A stretch of DNA of 64,000 nucleotides, taken from NCBI GenBank assembly GCA_021776195.1, contig JAJFGK010000067.1, positions 36,346-100,345 of the forward strand, read 5' to 3'. Position 1 is the stretch's first letter. Every line of letters starts with the position of its first letter. Below, piece after piece: positions 1-8,093 of the stretch. The stretch is from Kiloniellaceae bacterium. Lineage in GTDB: Bacteria > Pseudomonadota > Alphaproteobacteria > Kiloniellales > Kiloniellaceae. Both the position numbers and the translations under genes were made by a program. The notes below the pieces were generated by a model that was not told the DNA's origin, ran no database searches, and saw only the letters and a program-made list of their open reading frames with translations.

Positions 1-183
1 CGGTTGCGGCGGGCCTGTGTCTAGCACAACCGGCACGGCAGACAAGAGCCTCTGGAGGGGCTGTTCGGGGCCGGCATTTCGTCGGCCCGGGTGGATTACC
101 TTTTGACAGGGGCGGGCGAACATGGCAAAGGCCCGCCTGCATTTGGCCGCGATGAGCCAAGCGAGCGCTGATCGCGAGAAAAC

Positions 184-570
184 ATGGAGATCGCAAACGT
201 GTCAAAGCCGGAATGGGGCCTCAAGCGCATCTGTCAATCTTGTGCATGTAAATACTACGACATGCGCCCGGTATCGGACGGCAGCAGCAAGCCCATCTTG
301 TGCCCGTCCTGCGGAACGGCCTTCGATCCCGAGGCACTGTTGAAGTCGCGCCGTATCCGCACGGCGCCGGTGGTCAAGCAGCCCAAGCCCGAAAAGGTCG
401 TGGTCGCGAATGACGACGATGACGATGAGGAAGACGAGGTCAGCAAGGAACTCCTGGTTGACGACGACGACGATAGCGATGACGCGCTGCTGCCCGCGGC
501 CGATCTGGACGAAGACGACGACGACGATCTGGCCGAGGTCATCGTCAAAAAGGACGAAGAGCCGAACTGA
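184..570 (+). CDS. TIGR02300-type zinc-ribbon protein with acidic tail (FYDLN acid domain)
   Basis: A 128-residue protein with two CxxC pairs (C17/C20 and C40/C43) in the order expected for a small zinc ribbon, the second pair in the motif CPSCGTAFDPE. The C-terminal half is almost entirely Asp/Glu with several runs of four or five Asp. This matches the alphaproteobacterial family described as FYDLN acid domain proteins (TIGR02300), whose function is unknown to me. The start at 184 was kept because the zinc ribbon follows shortly after; a GTG at 199 is an alternative. It lies just upstream of tRNA-Ala on the same strand. The acidic tail suggests binding to a basic partner, which is only inference. 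Confidence 0.8.
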   Translation: MEIANVSKPEWGLKRICQSCACKYYDMRPVSDGSSKPILCPSCGTAFDPEALLKSRRIRTAPVVKQPKPEKVVVANDDDDDEEDEVSKELLVDDDDDSDDALLPAADLDEDDDDDLAEVIVKKDEEPN

Positions 571-672
571 ACGCCGTCTTTTTTGGCTTGCCTTGCCGGA
601 GGCTGAAACCTATCTTCCCGGCCGGCGGCAGGGCGAGCTTTCTGGCGAGCCCGCAGGTCGATCCCAAAACAC

Positions 673-748
<76 letters not shown>

Positions 749-768
749 AGATTTCGCGCTCATTTGAC

Positions 769-798
769 AAGGGCTTAGCCGAGACCGGCTGAGCCCTT
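769..798 (+). terminator. Hairpin downstream of tRNA-Ala, probable terminator
   Basis: An inverted repeat of 13 bp with a 4-nt loop (AAGGGCTTAGCCG, loop AGAC, CGGCTGAGCCCTT) begins 21 nt after the tRNA CCA end. One position is a T-G wobble. It is followed by the T-rich stretch GTTCTTGTTG, which is weak for an intrinsic terminator, but the position fits. Confidence 0.6.
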
Positions 799-1129
799 GT
801 TCTTGTTGGGCGATCAACGCGCAAGCGACGGCATCTGCGTTGGCCGGTCCAGGAAGCGAGGCGCGTGACGATGCGCGCCCGTGGGCGTGCCGCATCTCCG
901 TCAGGGATTTTCTCCCGGTGGCATGCGGCGGGTACGAGATCTCCAATCCGTCGCCATCGACGTCCGTCGGCAGCAAGGCCCGCCGCCGGCCAAATGACCG
1001 CGCCGAAACCCCGTGGCCCCAGGTGAGGTCCGCCGCCGATTGCCGCGACATCACAAACTTGTCACAGGGTCCGTTCACAACGGCCACAGAAAATTCGGTA
1101 GTAATTGTTCCCAGTGTGTATCGGGGAAT
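799..1129. other. Intergenic stretch with no recognised gene
   Basis: GC-rich DNA between the tRNA-Ala hairpin and the AT-rich spacer. Open frames exist on both strands but none has family motifs, a ribosome binding site or a convincing start. I see no integrase remnant or attachment-site duplication of the tRNA 3' end. Confidence 0.4.
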
Positions 1130-1315
1130 CCTCAGGTGATGGCAATTGGAAATACTTAGAGCTCTCGGCTTAAATAATATTACAGTTTTGATACTTAGAT
1201 AGAATGGATAATACCTATAATTTACCTGCAATGGGGAACTATAACCAAAGATATGTTGATACATAAATGATTTATATTATCAATATATTATGAAAGCGGA
1301 TTATTGAGTGAGTAA
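1130..1315 (+). promoter_or_regulatory. AT-rich region upstream of the secreted metalloprotease
   Basis: About 185 bp with base composition far more AT-rich than its surroundings, rich in TAAAT, ATTAT and TATAAT tracts. A perfect -10 hexamer TATAAT lies at 1216-1221; no good -35 stands 16-18 bp upstream (TTGATA at 1188-1193 is 22 bp away). The composition is typical of promoters of acquired surface or secreted genes bound by nucleoid silencers, which is inference only. Confidence 0.4.
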
Positions 1316-1450
1316 ATGGAAGATTGGGGCGGAGAAAAATTGACAGGAGAAGCGAAAATCCTGGGCTCCGGTATCGATCGTCGCCCAGTTCGAAGGGTCG
1401 TTCGGTCGGTCCGGCGCGGCGGCAGTGACACAGAAACGAGGCTTTCTCTC

Positions 1451-4351
1451 ATGGGTCCAAGCGGTTTTCCCTTTGCCAAAGCGGTTCGCGGCATTGCAAT
1501 CCTGGCTGCGGCCGCGCTGTGGCTCTCCGGCCTCAGCGCCTTGCCGGTCGCGGCGCAGGAAATGCCGGAACTCTTCCCGGCGCCGCCGATACCCTCCAAC
1601 GCGGCCCCCTTTGGCATGATGACGGGCGAAGTGGAGATCGATAGCGGTCCGGTCGCCCGCGGTCTCGACCGCTTTCGCCTGTACCTGCCGGACGGCACGG
1701 CGATCGAGGTCGAGCGTTCCGGTATGGAGCGGCGCGGCGCGGCGGACATGGCGTGGCGCGGCACGGTGGCCGGCGTCGAGGACAGTCGGGTCACGCTCAC
1801 CCTGAAGCAGGGGGTCATGGCCGGGAGCGTCACCATCGGCGAGATCGAATATGAGCTGCGCCCGCGCGCGGGCGGCCGCCATATTCTGCGCGAACGCGAG
1901 CCCGAACAGGAGGGCTGGGATCATCATCTTGCCATACCCGACGATCATATCCGGGTGCCCGGCGGACAAGGTGCCCTTGGACCGGACCAGGGCGCCGGGC
2001 CCGGACAGGATGGCGCGGCGGGTCCGCAAGCCTCCGCCGCCGATACCGCCGACCAAATCCACCTGCTTTCCGTCTATACGGCTCAAGCCCGCCTCGACGC
2101 CGGTGGCACGGCGGCGATCGAGACAACGATTCAGTCCTGGGTCGATTACGCCAACACCGCCTTTATCGACAGCAATATGACACCCCGCTATGTCCTGGTC
2201 GGCACGGAAGAAATCACCTATAGCGACTCGGGAAATCTAGGGACAGATCTGGTCTGGGTCCGTACCTCCCAGGAGGTCGCGGCGCTGCGCAATTCCTATG
2301 GCGCGGACATGGTGTCCTTGATCGTGAAGGACACCGGCTTCGGCTGTGGCGGCATCGGCTACGTCCAGGCCTCGCCGGGACCCGGTTTTAGCGAGTGGGC
2401 CTTCCAGGCGACCGAAATCGACTGTCCCGGGGGAGTCTTCGCCCATGAGCACGGCCACAATTTGGGCATGGAGCACGATCCCGACAACGCCGGCACGACC
2501 CCCGATGCCGCGTCCTTCCCCTGGTCATTCGGGCACTACGTGGATGGCCAGTTTCGCACCATCATGTCCTACTCCAACCCTTGCGCCTTGGGCTGCAATC
2601 GCATCGCCAAGTTTTCCAATCCGGACATTTCCCACAACGGACAGCCGACCGGGATCGCCGGACAGCGCGACAATGCCCAGACCGGCGACGCGACGGGACC
2701 GATCGCGGCGAACTTCTTCGCGGCGGTGGCACCGGGCACCGTCAGCCTGCGAGTTTCGCAAGGGTCGGACGACGCCGAGGAAAGCGGGGTCGACGGCAGC
2801 GTCGATCTGACCGGCAGCCCCGATCTGGAACTGGTCAACGACGGCGCCGCGCAGGGCGACCAGGTGGTCGGGCTCCGTTTTATCGGGGCCGGAATTCCGC
2901 CGGGCGCGACCATCACCAAGGCCTTCATCGAGTTCGAGGCGGACGAGACCAACGATACCGTCACGGACCTCGCGATCCAGGCGGAGTACAGCGCGAATGC
3001 CGCGCCCTTCGCCGCGACGACCCACAACCTGTCGAACCGCCTGACGACCATCGCCACCGTGGATTGGCCGGTCCCTGCCTGGAACACGGTCAGCGAGAAA
3101 CACTGGACGCCGGATCTGTCGGCCCTGGTCCAGGAGGTCGTGGACCATCCCAGTTGGCAACCCAACAACGCCCTGGCCTTTATCATCACCGGCAGTGGCC
3201 GGCGCACCGCCGAGGCCTATGAGGGCGAGGCCCAGAACGCGCCCTTGCTGTACGTCGAGTTTTCCACCGACCCCGTCAACAACAACCCGCCGGTCGCGGC
3301 CTTTACCTTCAACACCGCGGGTTTGAGCGTGAACTTCACCGATACCTCCAGTGACGGCGACGGAACCGTCACGGCCTGGTCCTGGACCTTCGGTGACGGC
3401 AGCGCATCGTCGCAGCGCAACCCGGCCCACGCCTATGCCGCCGCCGGCACCTATAGCGTGGGCCTTACGGTGACCGACAACGATGGCGCCACCAACAGCA
3501 CGAGCCGCTTGGTTGCGGTCACCGCCCCACCGAACAATCCACCGACGGCTGCCTTCGATGTCACAACATCGGGATTGACGGCCAACTTTACCGATGGCTC
3601 GAGCGACGGTGACGGCACCGTGGTCGGCTGGACCTGGGACTTTGGCGACGGCCAGGGGGCCACAGTGCCGAGCCCCTCGCACAGCTACGCCGCCGATGGC
3701 ACTTACAGTGTCAGCCTGACGGTCACCGACAACGACGGCAGCAGCGATAGTCAGTTCCATTCGGTCACCGTGTCGGCCTCGAACGGGCCGCCCCAGGTCA
3801 CCATACAAACGCCAACCGGCGATACGGCGGTTTCGGCGGCAACGACGAGCCAGGACTTTTCCGGCCTGGCCGACGACAACGACGGTTCGATCGCCCAGGT
3901 CCAATACCGATTGAATGGCGCCGCCTGGCAGACAGCGGCCGGCACGGCCTCTTGGTCCTTCACCGTCAGCGCGTTGCAGGTGGGCGACAACAATGTCGAG
4001 GTCCGTGCTCTTGACGACGGGGGCGCCCTATCGCCGACACCCTACCCCAGCCGCACGATCACCCGCGACGCCGGAAGCTGCGTGGTTCTCGGCAAGATCG
4101 CGCGGCAGATGAACAATGGCGCGGACGGGACGGGCTTTGTCTACCTCCTGAGAAACACCACCGCGGTGCCGATCGAAGGCTTCTACTTTGAGATTCCGCC
4201 CGGCTTCGACCTTCTCAAGCGGCTGGCGGTCATCCCCGCTTTGCGGAAATCCATGACGGTCCGGGTCACGGGGAGCGAAGACTGCGCCACCGGCAATGGA
4301 TGGCGCTTCGGCGGCGCCCTGCGGCAGGTGGAACTCTTCGGTGTTTTTTGA
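1451..4351 (+). CDS. Secreted zinc metalloprotease (metzincin) with PKD domains
   Basis: A multidomain exported protease of 966 residues. The start at 1451 is preferred over an in-frame ATG at 1316 because it places a typical signal peptide (hydrophobic AVRGIAILAAAALWLSG, then LPVAAQ) at the N-terminus. A reprolysin-like catalytic domain carries HEHGHNLGMEHD (H332, E333, H336, H342), the metzincin zinc motif HExxHxxGxxH, followed by a Met-turn candidate in TIMSYSNPC. Next come a beta-sandwich segment (about 427-603), two PKD domains (about 610-692 and 695-776, with FGDG motifs), an Ig-like domain (about 777-873), and a C-terminal domain of about 93 residues with two cysteines that is related to the next gene. 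Probably cleaves extracellular proteins; substrate unknown. Preceded by an AT-rich promoter region, unlike neighbouring genes. Confidence 0.85.
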   Translation: MGPSGFPFAKAVRGIAILAAAALWLSGLSALPVAAQEMPELFPAPPIPSNAAPFGMMTGEVEIDSGPVARGLDRFRLYLPDGTAIEVERSGMERRGAADMAWRGTVAGVEDSRVTLTLKQGVMAGSVTIGEIEYELRPRAGGRHILREREPEQEGWDHHLAIPDDHIRVPGGQGALGPDQGAGPGQDGAAGPQASAADTADQIHLLSVYTAQARLDAGGTAAIETTIQSWVDYANTAFIDSNMTPRYVLVGTEEITYSDSGNLGTDLVWVRTSQEVAALRNSYGADMVSLIVKDTGFGCGGIGYVQASPGPGFSEWAFQATEIDCPGGVFAHEHGHNLGMEHDPDNAGTTPDAASFPWSFGHYVDGQFRTIMSYSNPCALGCNRIAKFSNPDISHNGQPTGIAGQRDNAQTGDATGPIAANFFAAVAPGTVSLRVSQGSDDAEESGVDGSVDLTGSPDLELVNDGAAQGDQVVGLRFIGAGIPPGATITKAFIEFEADETNDTVTDLAIQAEYSANAAPFAATTHNLSNRLTTIATVDWPVPAWNTVSEKHWTPDLSALVQEVVDHPSWQPNNALAFIITGSGRRTAEAYEGEAQNAPLLYVEFSTDPVNNNPPVAAFTFNTAGLSVNFTDTSSDGDGTVTAWSWTFGDGSASSQRNPAHAYAAAGTYSVGLTVTDNDGATNSTSRLVAVTAPPNNPPTAAFDVTTSGLTANFTDGSSDGDGTVVGWTWDFGDGQGATVPSPSHSYAADGTYSVSLTVTDNDGSSDSQFHSVTVSASNGPPQVTIQTPTGDTAVSAATTSQDFSGLADDNDGSIAQVQYRLNGAAWQTAAGTASWSFTVSALQVGDNNVEVRALDDGGALSPTPYPSRTITRDAGSCVVLGKIARQMNNGADGTGFVYLLRNTTAVPIEGFYFEIPPGFDLLKRLAVIPALRKSMTVRVTGSEDCATGNGWRFGGALRQVELFGVF

Positions 4352-4396
4352 CGGCGAGGCCCAAAGCAACTGGATTATCTAGAGAGGAAGAAAACC

Positions 4397-4753
4397 ATGA
4401 GACGTAAATCGAAAACCATCACGGCAATTCTGACCCTGGGCCTATTGCTGGCCGGCGGTGCGGCGCAAGCGACCTGTGTGCAGTTTGGCAAGGTGGCACG
4501 CCTCTACACGAACATGGTGCCGGCCAACAGCTTCTCTTATGTCTACATTCTGCCGCGGACAACCGGAGTCCCCACCCACGGTTACTACTACCGTGTCCCC
4601 GGCACCCAGATAGATGGTCTGACCACCGTGGTCGGTGCCACGGCATCGGACAAAACGGTCCGCATCCAAGGTAACTCCAGTTCCTGCCCAGGCAGTGGAA
4701 CCTGGCGTTTCGGCGGGACCCTGGAGACGGTGAACGTCTACGGCCACTACTGA
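4397..4753 (+). CDS. Small secreted protein related to the protease C-terminal domain
   Basis: A 118-residue protein with a clear signal peptide (positive MRRKSK, hydrophobic core to residue 19, AQA at 23-25) and two cysteines in the mature chain (C27 and C97) that could pair. Its whole mature sequence aligns with the last 93 residues of the upstream metalloprotease: both begin C-V-x-x-G-K-x-A-R, have TT-x-VP-x-x-G-[FY]-Y in the middle, a second Cys, then W-R-F-G-G-x-L and a final V-x-x-x-G. A good SD (GAGAGGAAG) precedes ATG 4397, 45 bp after the protease stop, so cotranscription is likely. I do not recognise a named family. It could be a partner, substrate mimic or inhibitor of the protease, or a paralogue; the sequence does not decide. 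Confidence 0.7.
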   Translation: MRRKSKTITAILTLGLLLAGGAAQATCVQFGKVARLYTNMVPANSFSYVYILPRTTGVPTHGYYYRVPGTQIDGLTTVVGATASDKTVRIQGNSSSCPGSGTWRFGGTLETVNVYGHY

Positions 4754-4791
4754 TCGGTATCACCCCAGAACCATCTATCAGGTCACCAGCC

Positions 4792-5487
4792 ATGAACCAA
4801 AATCTCATCTGGCCGCTGGCCGCCATCTTTATGGCGGGCCTTCTCGTCGGGCACTTTGGGCCGCCGCTTGTCGGGTTCGGGACCAGGAGTCAACTCTCGG
4901 CCTCTCTCGACAGGACCGCGGGCATTGTCGGGACTGAAAACACCATCGCGCAGTCAAGCGAGGACGAATCTCGGCTCCGCGGGTCGGACGGCGTTGTGAC
5001 CGAGTCCGGGACAGTATCCCTTTTGCCTCCTCCCGCCGGAAGCGAGGCGACGGCTCAACAGGGTTCTCCCTTCGCCTGGAATCCCGACGAACCGCCACCG
5101 TCGCAACCGCCGCCCCATCTGGAAGACCCGAGCTATGATGAACTCTTCACGACTATCGAGGAAGCCGAGGCGCGCAAACGCGATCTCGAGGAGATCGTCG
5201 CCGCCATGATCCGCGACGGCCTGCCCGAGGCCGAAATCGCGGCGATGCGCGAGGCGCTGCAGGCCGACCTGGATCTGGCCGCTCCCGAAGAGACCGTGCT
5301 GGAGCCGGCCATGGAGCTGACCGCAGACGAGATGGAAGACGAGATGGCGGCGAGCTACGGCGCCGCCGGGGCTTCCCCCGAGGTCATCGAGGATATGATT
5401 TCGGAGCTGCGCGAAGTGGCCCAGGATCTTGCCGAGGAAGCGGACGAAGCGCTTTACGAAGAGCCGGAAGAGTTCCCGGAGGAGTGA
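4792..5487 (+). CDS. Acidic membrane-anchored protein, unknown function
   Basis: 231 residues: one N-terminal hydrophobic segment (about 7-25, IWPLAAIFMAGLLVG) with no obvious signal cleavage site, a Pro/Ser-rich linker (about 95-110, PPPSQPPPH), then a helical, strongly acidic region rich in Glu, Asp and Ala (about 112-231) ending in EEPEEFPEE. Heptad-like patterns suggest coiled coil. It starts 38 bp after the small secreted protein and probably ends the same transcript as the metalloprotease. The SD is weak. Topology would put the acidic part in the periplasm if the segment is a signal anchor. No family recognised. Confidence 0.55.
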   Translation: MNQNLIWPLAAIFMAGLLVGHFGPPLVGFGTRSQLSASLDRTAGIVGTENTIAQSSEDESRLRGSDGVVTESGTVSLLPPPAGSEATAQQGSPFAWNPDEPPPSQPPPHLEDPSYDELFTTIEEAEARKRDLEEIVAAMIRDGLPEAEIAAMREALQADLDLAAPEETVLEPAMELTADEMEDEMAASYGAAGASPEVIEDMISELREVAQDLAEEADEALYEEPEEFPEE

Positions 5488-5511
5488 GGCGGCGAGCGCT
5501 CCGCGCCCTTC

Positions 5512-6684
5512 TCAGAAGTGCAGGAAGCCCCATTTCTGGGTTTGCCCCAGCATCAGCGCGCCGACGTCTTCGTATCTGTCCGTCGAGATGAAGGCGTGCT
5601 GTGTGACCGTGCGTAGATCGCGGAGCTGCCGCTCGAGCGGGCATTCGCTGCGAAAGGCGTTCGCGCCGGCGCTTGCGGCGATGATTTCTATCGCATCGCG
5701 GGCGGCCCGCGCGGCGTAGGACGCGGCAATCTGCAGGTCGCATTTTTGCTGGAGGCCGATTGGCGCTCCCCCGGTCGCCGACGCCCAGGCCTGCCCCATG
5801 GCATCGTAGAAATTCGTCCGCGCCGCCTTCAGCGTGACATGAGCCTCGCCGACGCGGTAGTGGGTCAGGGACTGCCGGTTCACGGTCTCGGTCTGATAGG
5901 CCGCGGTCTTGCGCCGCGCGACCTCGACGAACTGGTCGAGCGCGGACTGGGCGACGCCGAGCGGCGTCGTGGCGATACTGGCGATCAGATGCCAGATGGA
6001 CAGGTTGTCGAATGCGGCTGGCCAGGCTGAATTGTTGGCCCGTCCGATCGGCGTCAGTGCCGCGCCACGATGCAGGGGCACGAAGAGGTCCGCGCATTTG
6101 ACGTCGTGGCTGCCGGTCCCGCGCATGCCCAGGGTGTGCCAGTTATCCACCACCTCGACCTCGGCCATCGGCAGCGCGAGCATCATGAGGACCGGTTGGC
6201 CATCCAGCGTGCGAGGCGCGTCGTCGTCCATCACCACGGCCAGCCCGATGAACCAGTCGGCGTGGCGACACCCGCTGGAGAAGGCGTACTGTCCGTTCAG
6301 CCGATAGCCGCCCTCTACTTCGGTGGCGCTGGCTGCCGGGTGGAAGGCATTGGCCATGATCGTGTTGCCGCCATCGAAGATCTCCGCGACGGCGCGGTCG
6401 GAAAAGAAACGGCCCAGGGCGGTGACCGCGTTGCTCATCTGCACGCACCAGGCGACCGCGCCGTCGACCCGCGCGATAGCCTCGAAGACCCGGCAGGCGG
6501 TGACGGGATCGACCTCCCAGCCGCCCAGGCTCTCGGGAATCCAGATCTTGAACAATCCGGCGTCGCGCAGCAGTCCGACCAGGTTCGAGGGTAGTTCTCG
6601 CGCGGCCTCAGCCGTGGCACCCCCCTCTCGCAAGGCAGGCTCCAGATCCTTCACGAGCTGATGGATCTCGTCGAATGTCTTCAT
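5512..6684 (-). CDS. Acyl-CoA dehydrogenase-fold flavin monooxygenase or dehydrogenase
   Basis: 390 residues starting MKTFDEIHQL; the open frame continues upstream but only this start gives the normal family N-terminus. The sequence has the acyl-CoA dehydrogenase architecture: helical N-domain with IPESLGGWEVD, middle beta domain with YAFSSGCRHADWFIG and MRGTGSHD, and a C-terminal helical bundle. The motifs GGYRLNG-x-YAFSSG and WHTLGMRGTGSHDV resemble the two-component flavin monooxygenases of this fold (HsaA, DszC type) more than true acyl-CoA dehydrogenases, which is my inference. Divergent from the OYE-family gene, with a shared 213-bp intergenic region. Substrate unknown. Confidence 0.75.
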   Translation of the reverse strand: MKTFDEIHQLVKDLEPALREGGATAEAARELPSNLVGLLRDAGLFKIWIPESLGGWEVDPVTACRVFEAIARVDGAVAWCVQMSNAVTALGRFFSDRAVAEIFDGGNTIMANAFHPAASATEVEGGYRLNGQYAFSSGCRHADWFIGLAVVMDDDAPRTLDGQPVLMMLALPMAEVEVVDNWHTLGMRGTGSHDVKCADLFVPLHRGAALTPIGRANNSAWPAAFDNLSIWHLIASIATTPLGVAQSALDQFVEVARRKTAAYQTETVNRQSLTHYRVGEAHVTLKAARTNFYDAMGQAWASATGGAPIGLQQKCDLQIAASYAARAARDAIEIIAASAGANAFRSECPLERQLRDLRTVTQHAFISTDRYEDVGALMLGQTQKWGFLHF

Positions 6685-6821
6685 GAAATCGGCTCCCCAA
6701 ATCGCCGCCGATGACCCGGCGACTGGTTCCTTACGGCGCAGAAAAGATTTCGACCAAGCACCGTAACCGACAGGCTCCATTCGTGCGTTTCTTTTTTGGG
6801 GATTGATCCTGTGCCATGACC

Positions 6822-6851
6822 ATGACAAGGCCGATACGGCGGCTCTATAGT
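6822..6851 (+). promoter_or_regulatory. Sigma-70 type promoter for the OYE-family gene
   Basis: ATGACA at 6822-6827 and TATAGT at 6846-6851 with an 18-bp spacer, close to the usual alphaproteobacterial TTGACA/TATAGT form. It would start transcription about 40 nt before the ATG at 6898. Confidence 0.45.
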
Positions 6852-6897
6852 GCCGCCCCGTTGCATCTTCACTCTTCAGGCAGGAACCCAGAGACCC

Positions 6898-8013
6898 ATG
6901 GCAAGCAAGCTCTTCACTCCGATCCAACTGCGCGGCCTCGAACTGGCCAATCGAATTGTGGTGGCGCCGATGTGCCAATACAGCGCCACCGACGGCACGG
7001 TCGGCGACTGGCATGTCATGCATCTGGGCCAATTCGCCGTCTCGGGGCCCGGCCTGGTCTTCGTCGAGGCAACGGGGGTCGAGGCGCGCGGCCGCATCAC
7101 CCCGGGCTGCGTCGGGCTCTATTCCGACGAAAACGAAGAAGCCCTGGCCCGGGTGCTGCGCTTCTGCCGCGGCTACGGCAACACCAAGCTCGGCATTCAG
7201 TTGGCCCATGCCGGGCGCAAGGCCTCCACGGCGGCACCCTGGAACGGCGGCAAGCCTCTGGCCGAAGACGAGGGCGCCTGGCAGACAGTCTCGTCATCGC
7301 CCGATCCCTATGGGCCGGGTTGGCACCGGCCCGAGGCCATGGACGAACGGCTCATGGCCGAGGTCAAGACCGCCTTCGTGGCCGCCACCGAGCGGGCGCT
7401 CCGGCTCGACTTCGACACGGTCGAGATCCATTCGGCGCACGGCTATCTGCTGCATCAGTTTCTTTCGCCGCTCTGCAACCGCCGGGACGACGCCTATGGC
7501 GGCTCCCTGGAGAACCGCCTGCGCTTCCCACTCGAGGTCTTCGATGCCGTCCGCGCGGTCTGGCCGGAAGACCGGCCGCTCGGGGTGCGCTACTCCGCCA
7601 CCGACTGGATCGAGGGCGGCTGGGATCTGGAACAATCGACCGCCTATGCCCTGGCCTTGAAGGCTCGCGGTTGCGACTACATCGATGTCTCCAGCGGCGG
7701 CTTGGCGCCGGCCCAGGCGATCGATGCCGGCCCGGGCTACCAGACCGGATTCGCCGCCGCGCTGCGCCAGGCCAGCGGCCTTGCCACCATGGCCGTCGGC
7801 CAGATCACCGAGCCGCACCAGGCCGAGGCGATCCTGCGCAGCGGCCAGGCCGATATGGTAGCGCTGGCCCGCGGCATGCTGTTCGACCCTCGCTGGACCT
7901 GGCATGCGGCGGCCGCCCTGGGTGCCCAGGCCAGCTACGCGCCACAGTATCAAAGGAGCCATCCCTCCATGCAGGGCCAGCCGGTCCCCGGCAACCCGCC
8001 GCCAGCTCGCTAG
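6898..8013 (+). CDS. NADH:flavin oxidoreductase, Old Yellow Enzyme family (YqjM-like)
   Basis: 371 residues, FMN-dependent TIM barrel. Start at 6898 gives MASKLFTPIQLRGLELANRI, the normal N-terminus; a longer frame from 6850 adds unrelated residues. The motif PMCQYSATDG contains the Cys typical of the YqjM/thermophilic-like class, HSAHGYLLHQF the substrate-binding His region, RRDDAYGGSLENR the family signature, and GQITEPHQAEAILRSGQADMV the phosphate-binding end. These enzymes reduce activated C=C bonds using NAD(P)H. It lies between a flavin monooxygenase-like gene (divergent) and a flavin halogenase (same strand, 80 bp downstream), so a shared secondary-metabolism or detoxification role is possible but unproven. 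Confidence 0.88.
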   Translation: MASKLFTPIQLRGLELANRIVVAPMCQYSATDGTVGDWHVMHLGQFAVSGPGLVFVEATGVEARGRITPGCVGLYSDENEEALARVLRFCRGYGNTKLGIQLAHAGRKASTAAPWNGGKPLAEDEGAWQTVSSSPDPYGPGWHRPEAMDERLMAEVKTAFVAATERALRLDFDTVEIHSAHGYLLHQFLSPLCNRRDDAYGGSLENRLRFPLEVFDAVRAVWPEDRPLGVRYSATDWIEGGWDLEQSTAYALALKARGCDYIDVSSGGLAPAQAIDAGPGYQTGFAAALRQASGLATMAVGQITEPHQAEAILRSGQADMVALARGMLFDPRWTWHAAAALGAQASYAPQYQRSHPSMQGQPVPGNPPPAR

Positions 8014-8093
8014 GGCCCTGTCATTGCGCAGCGCAGGCCCCGCCGCTAAGGTTCGCCCGCGCGGAACAGGGCCTCTAGAACGGACGGACTGCC

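Noticed and set aside
840..1139. 99-codon plus-strand frame after tRNA-Ala
   Set aside because: No SD, no family motif, composition not protein-like.
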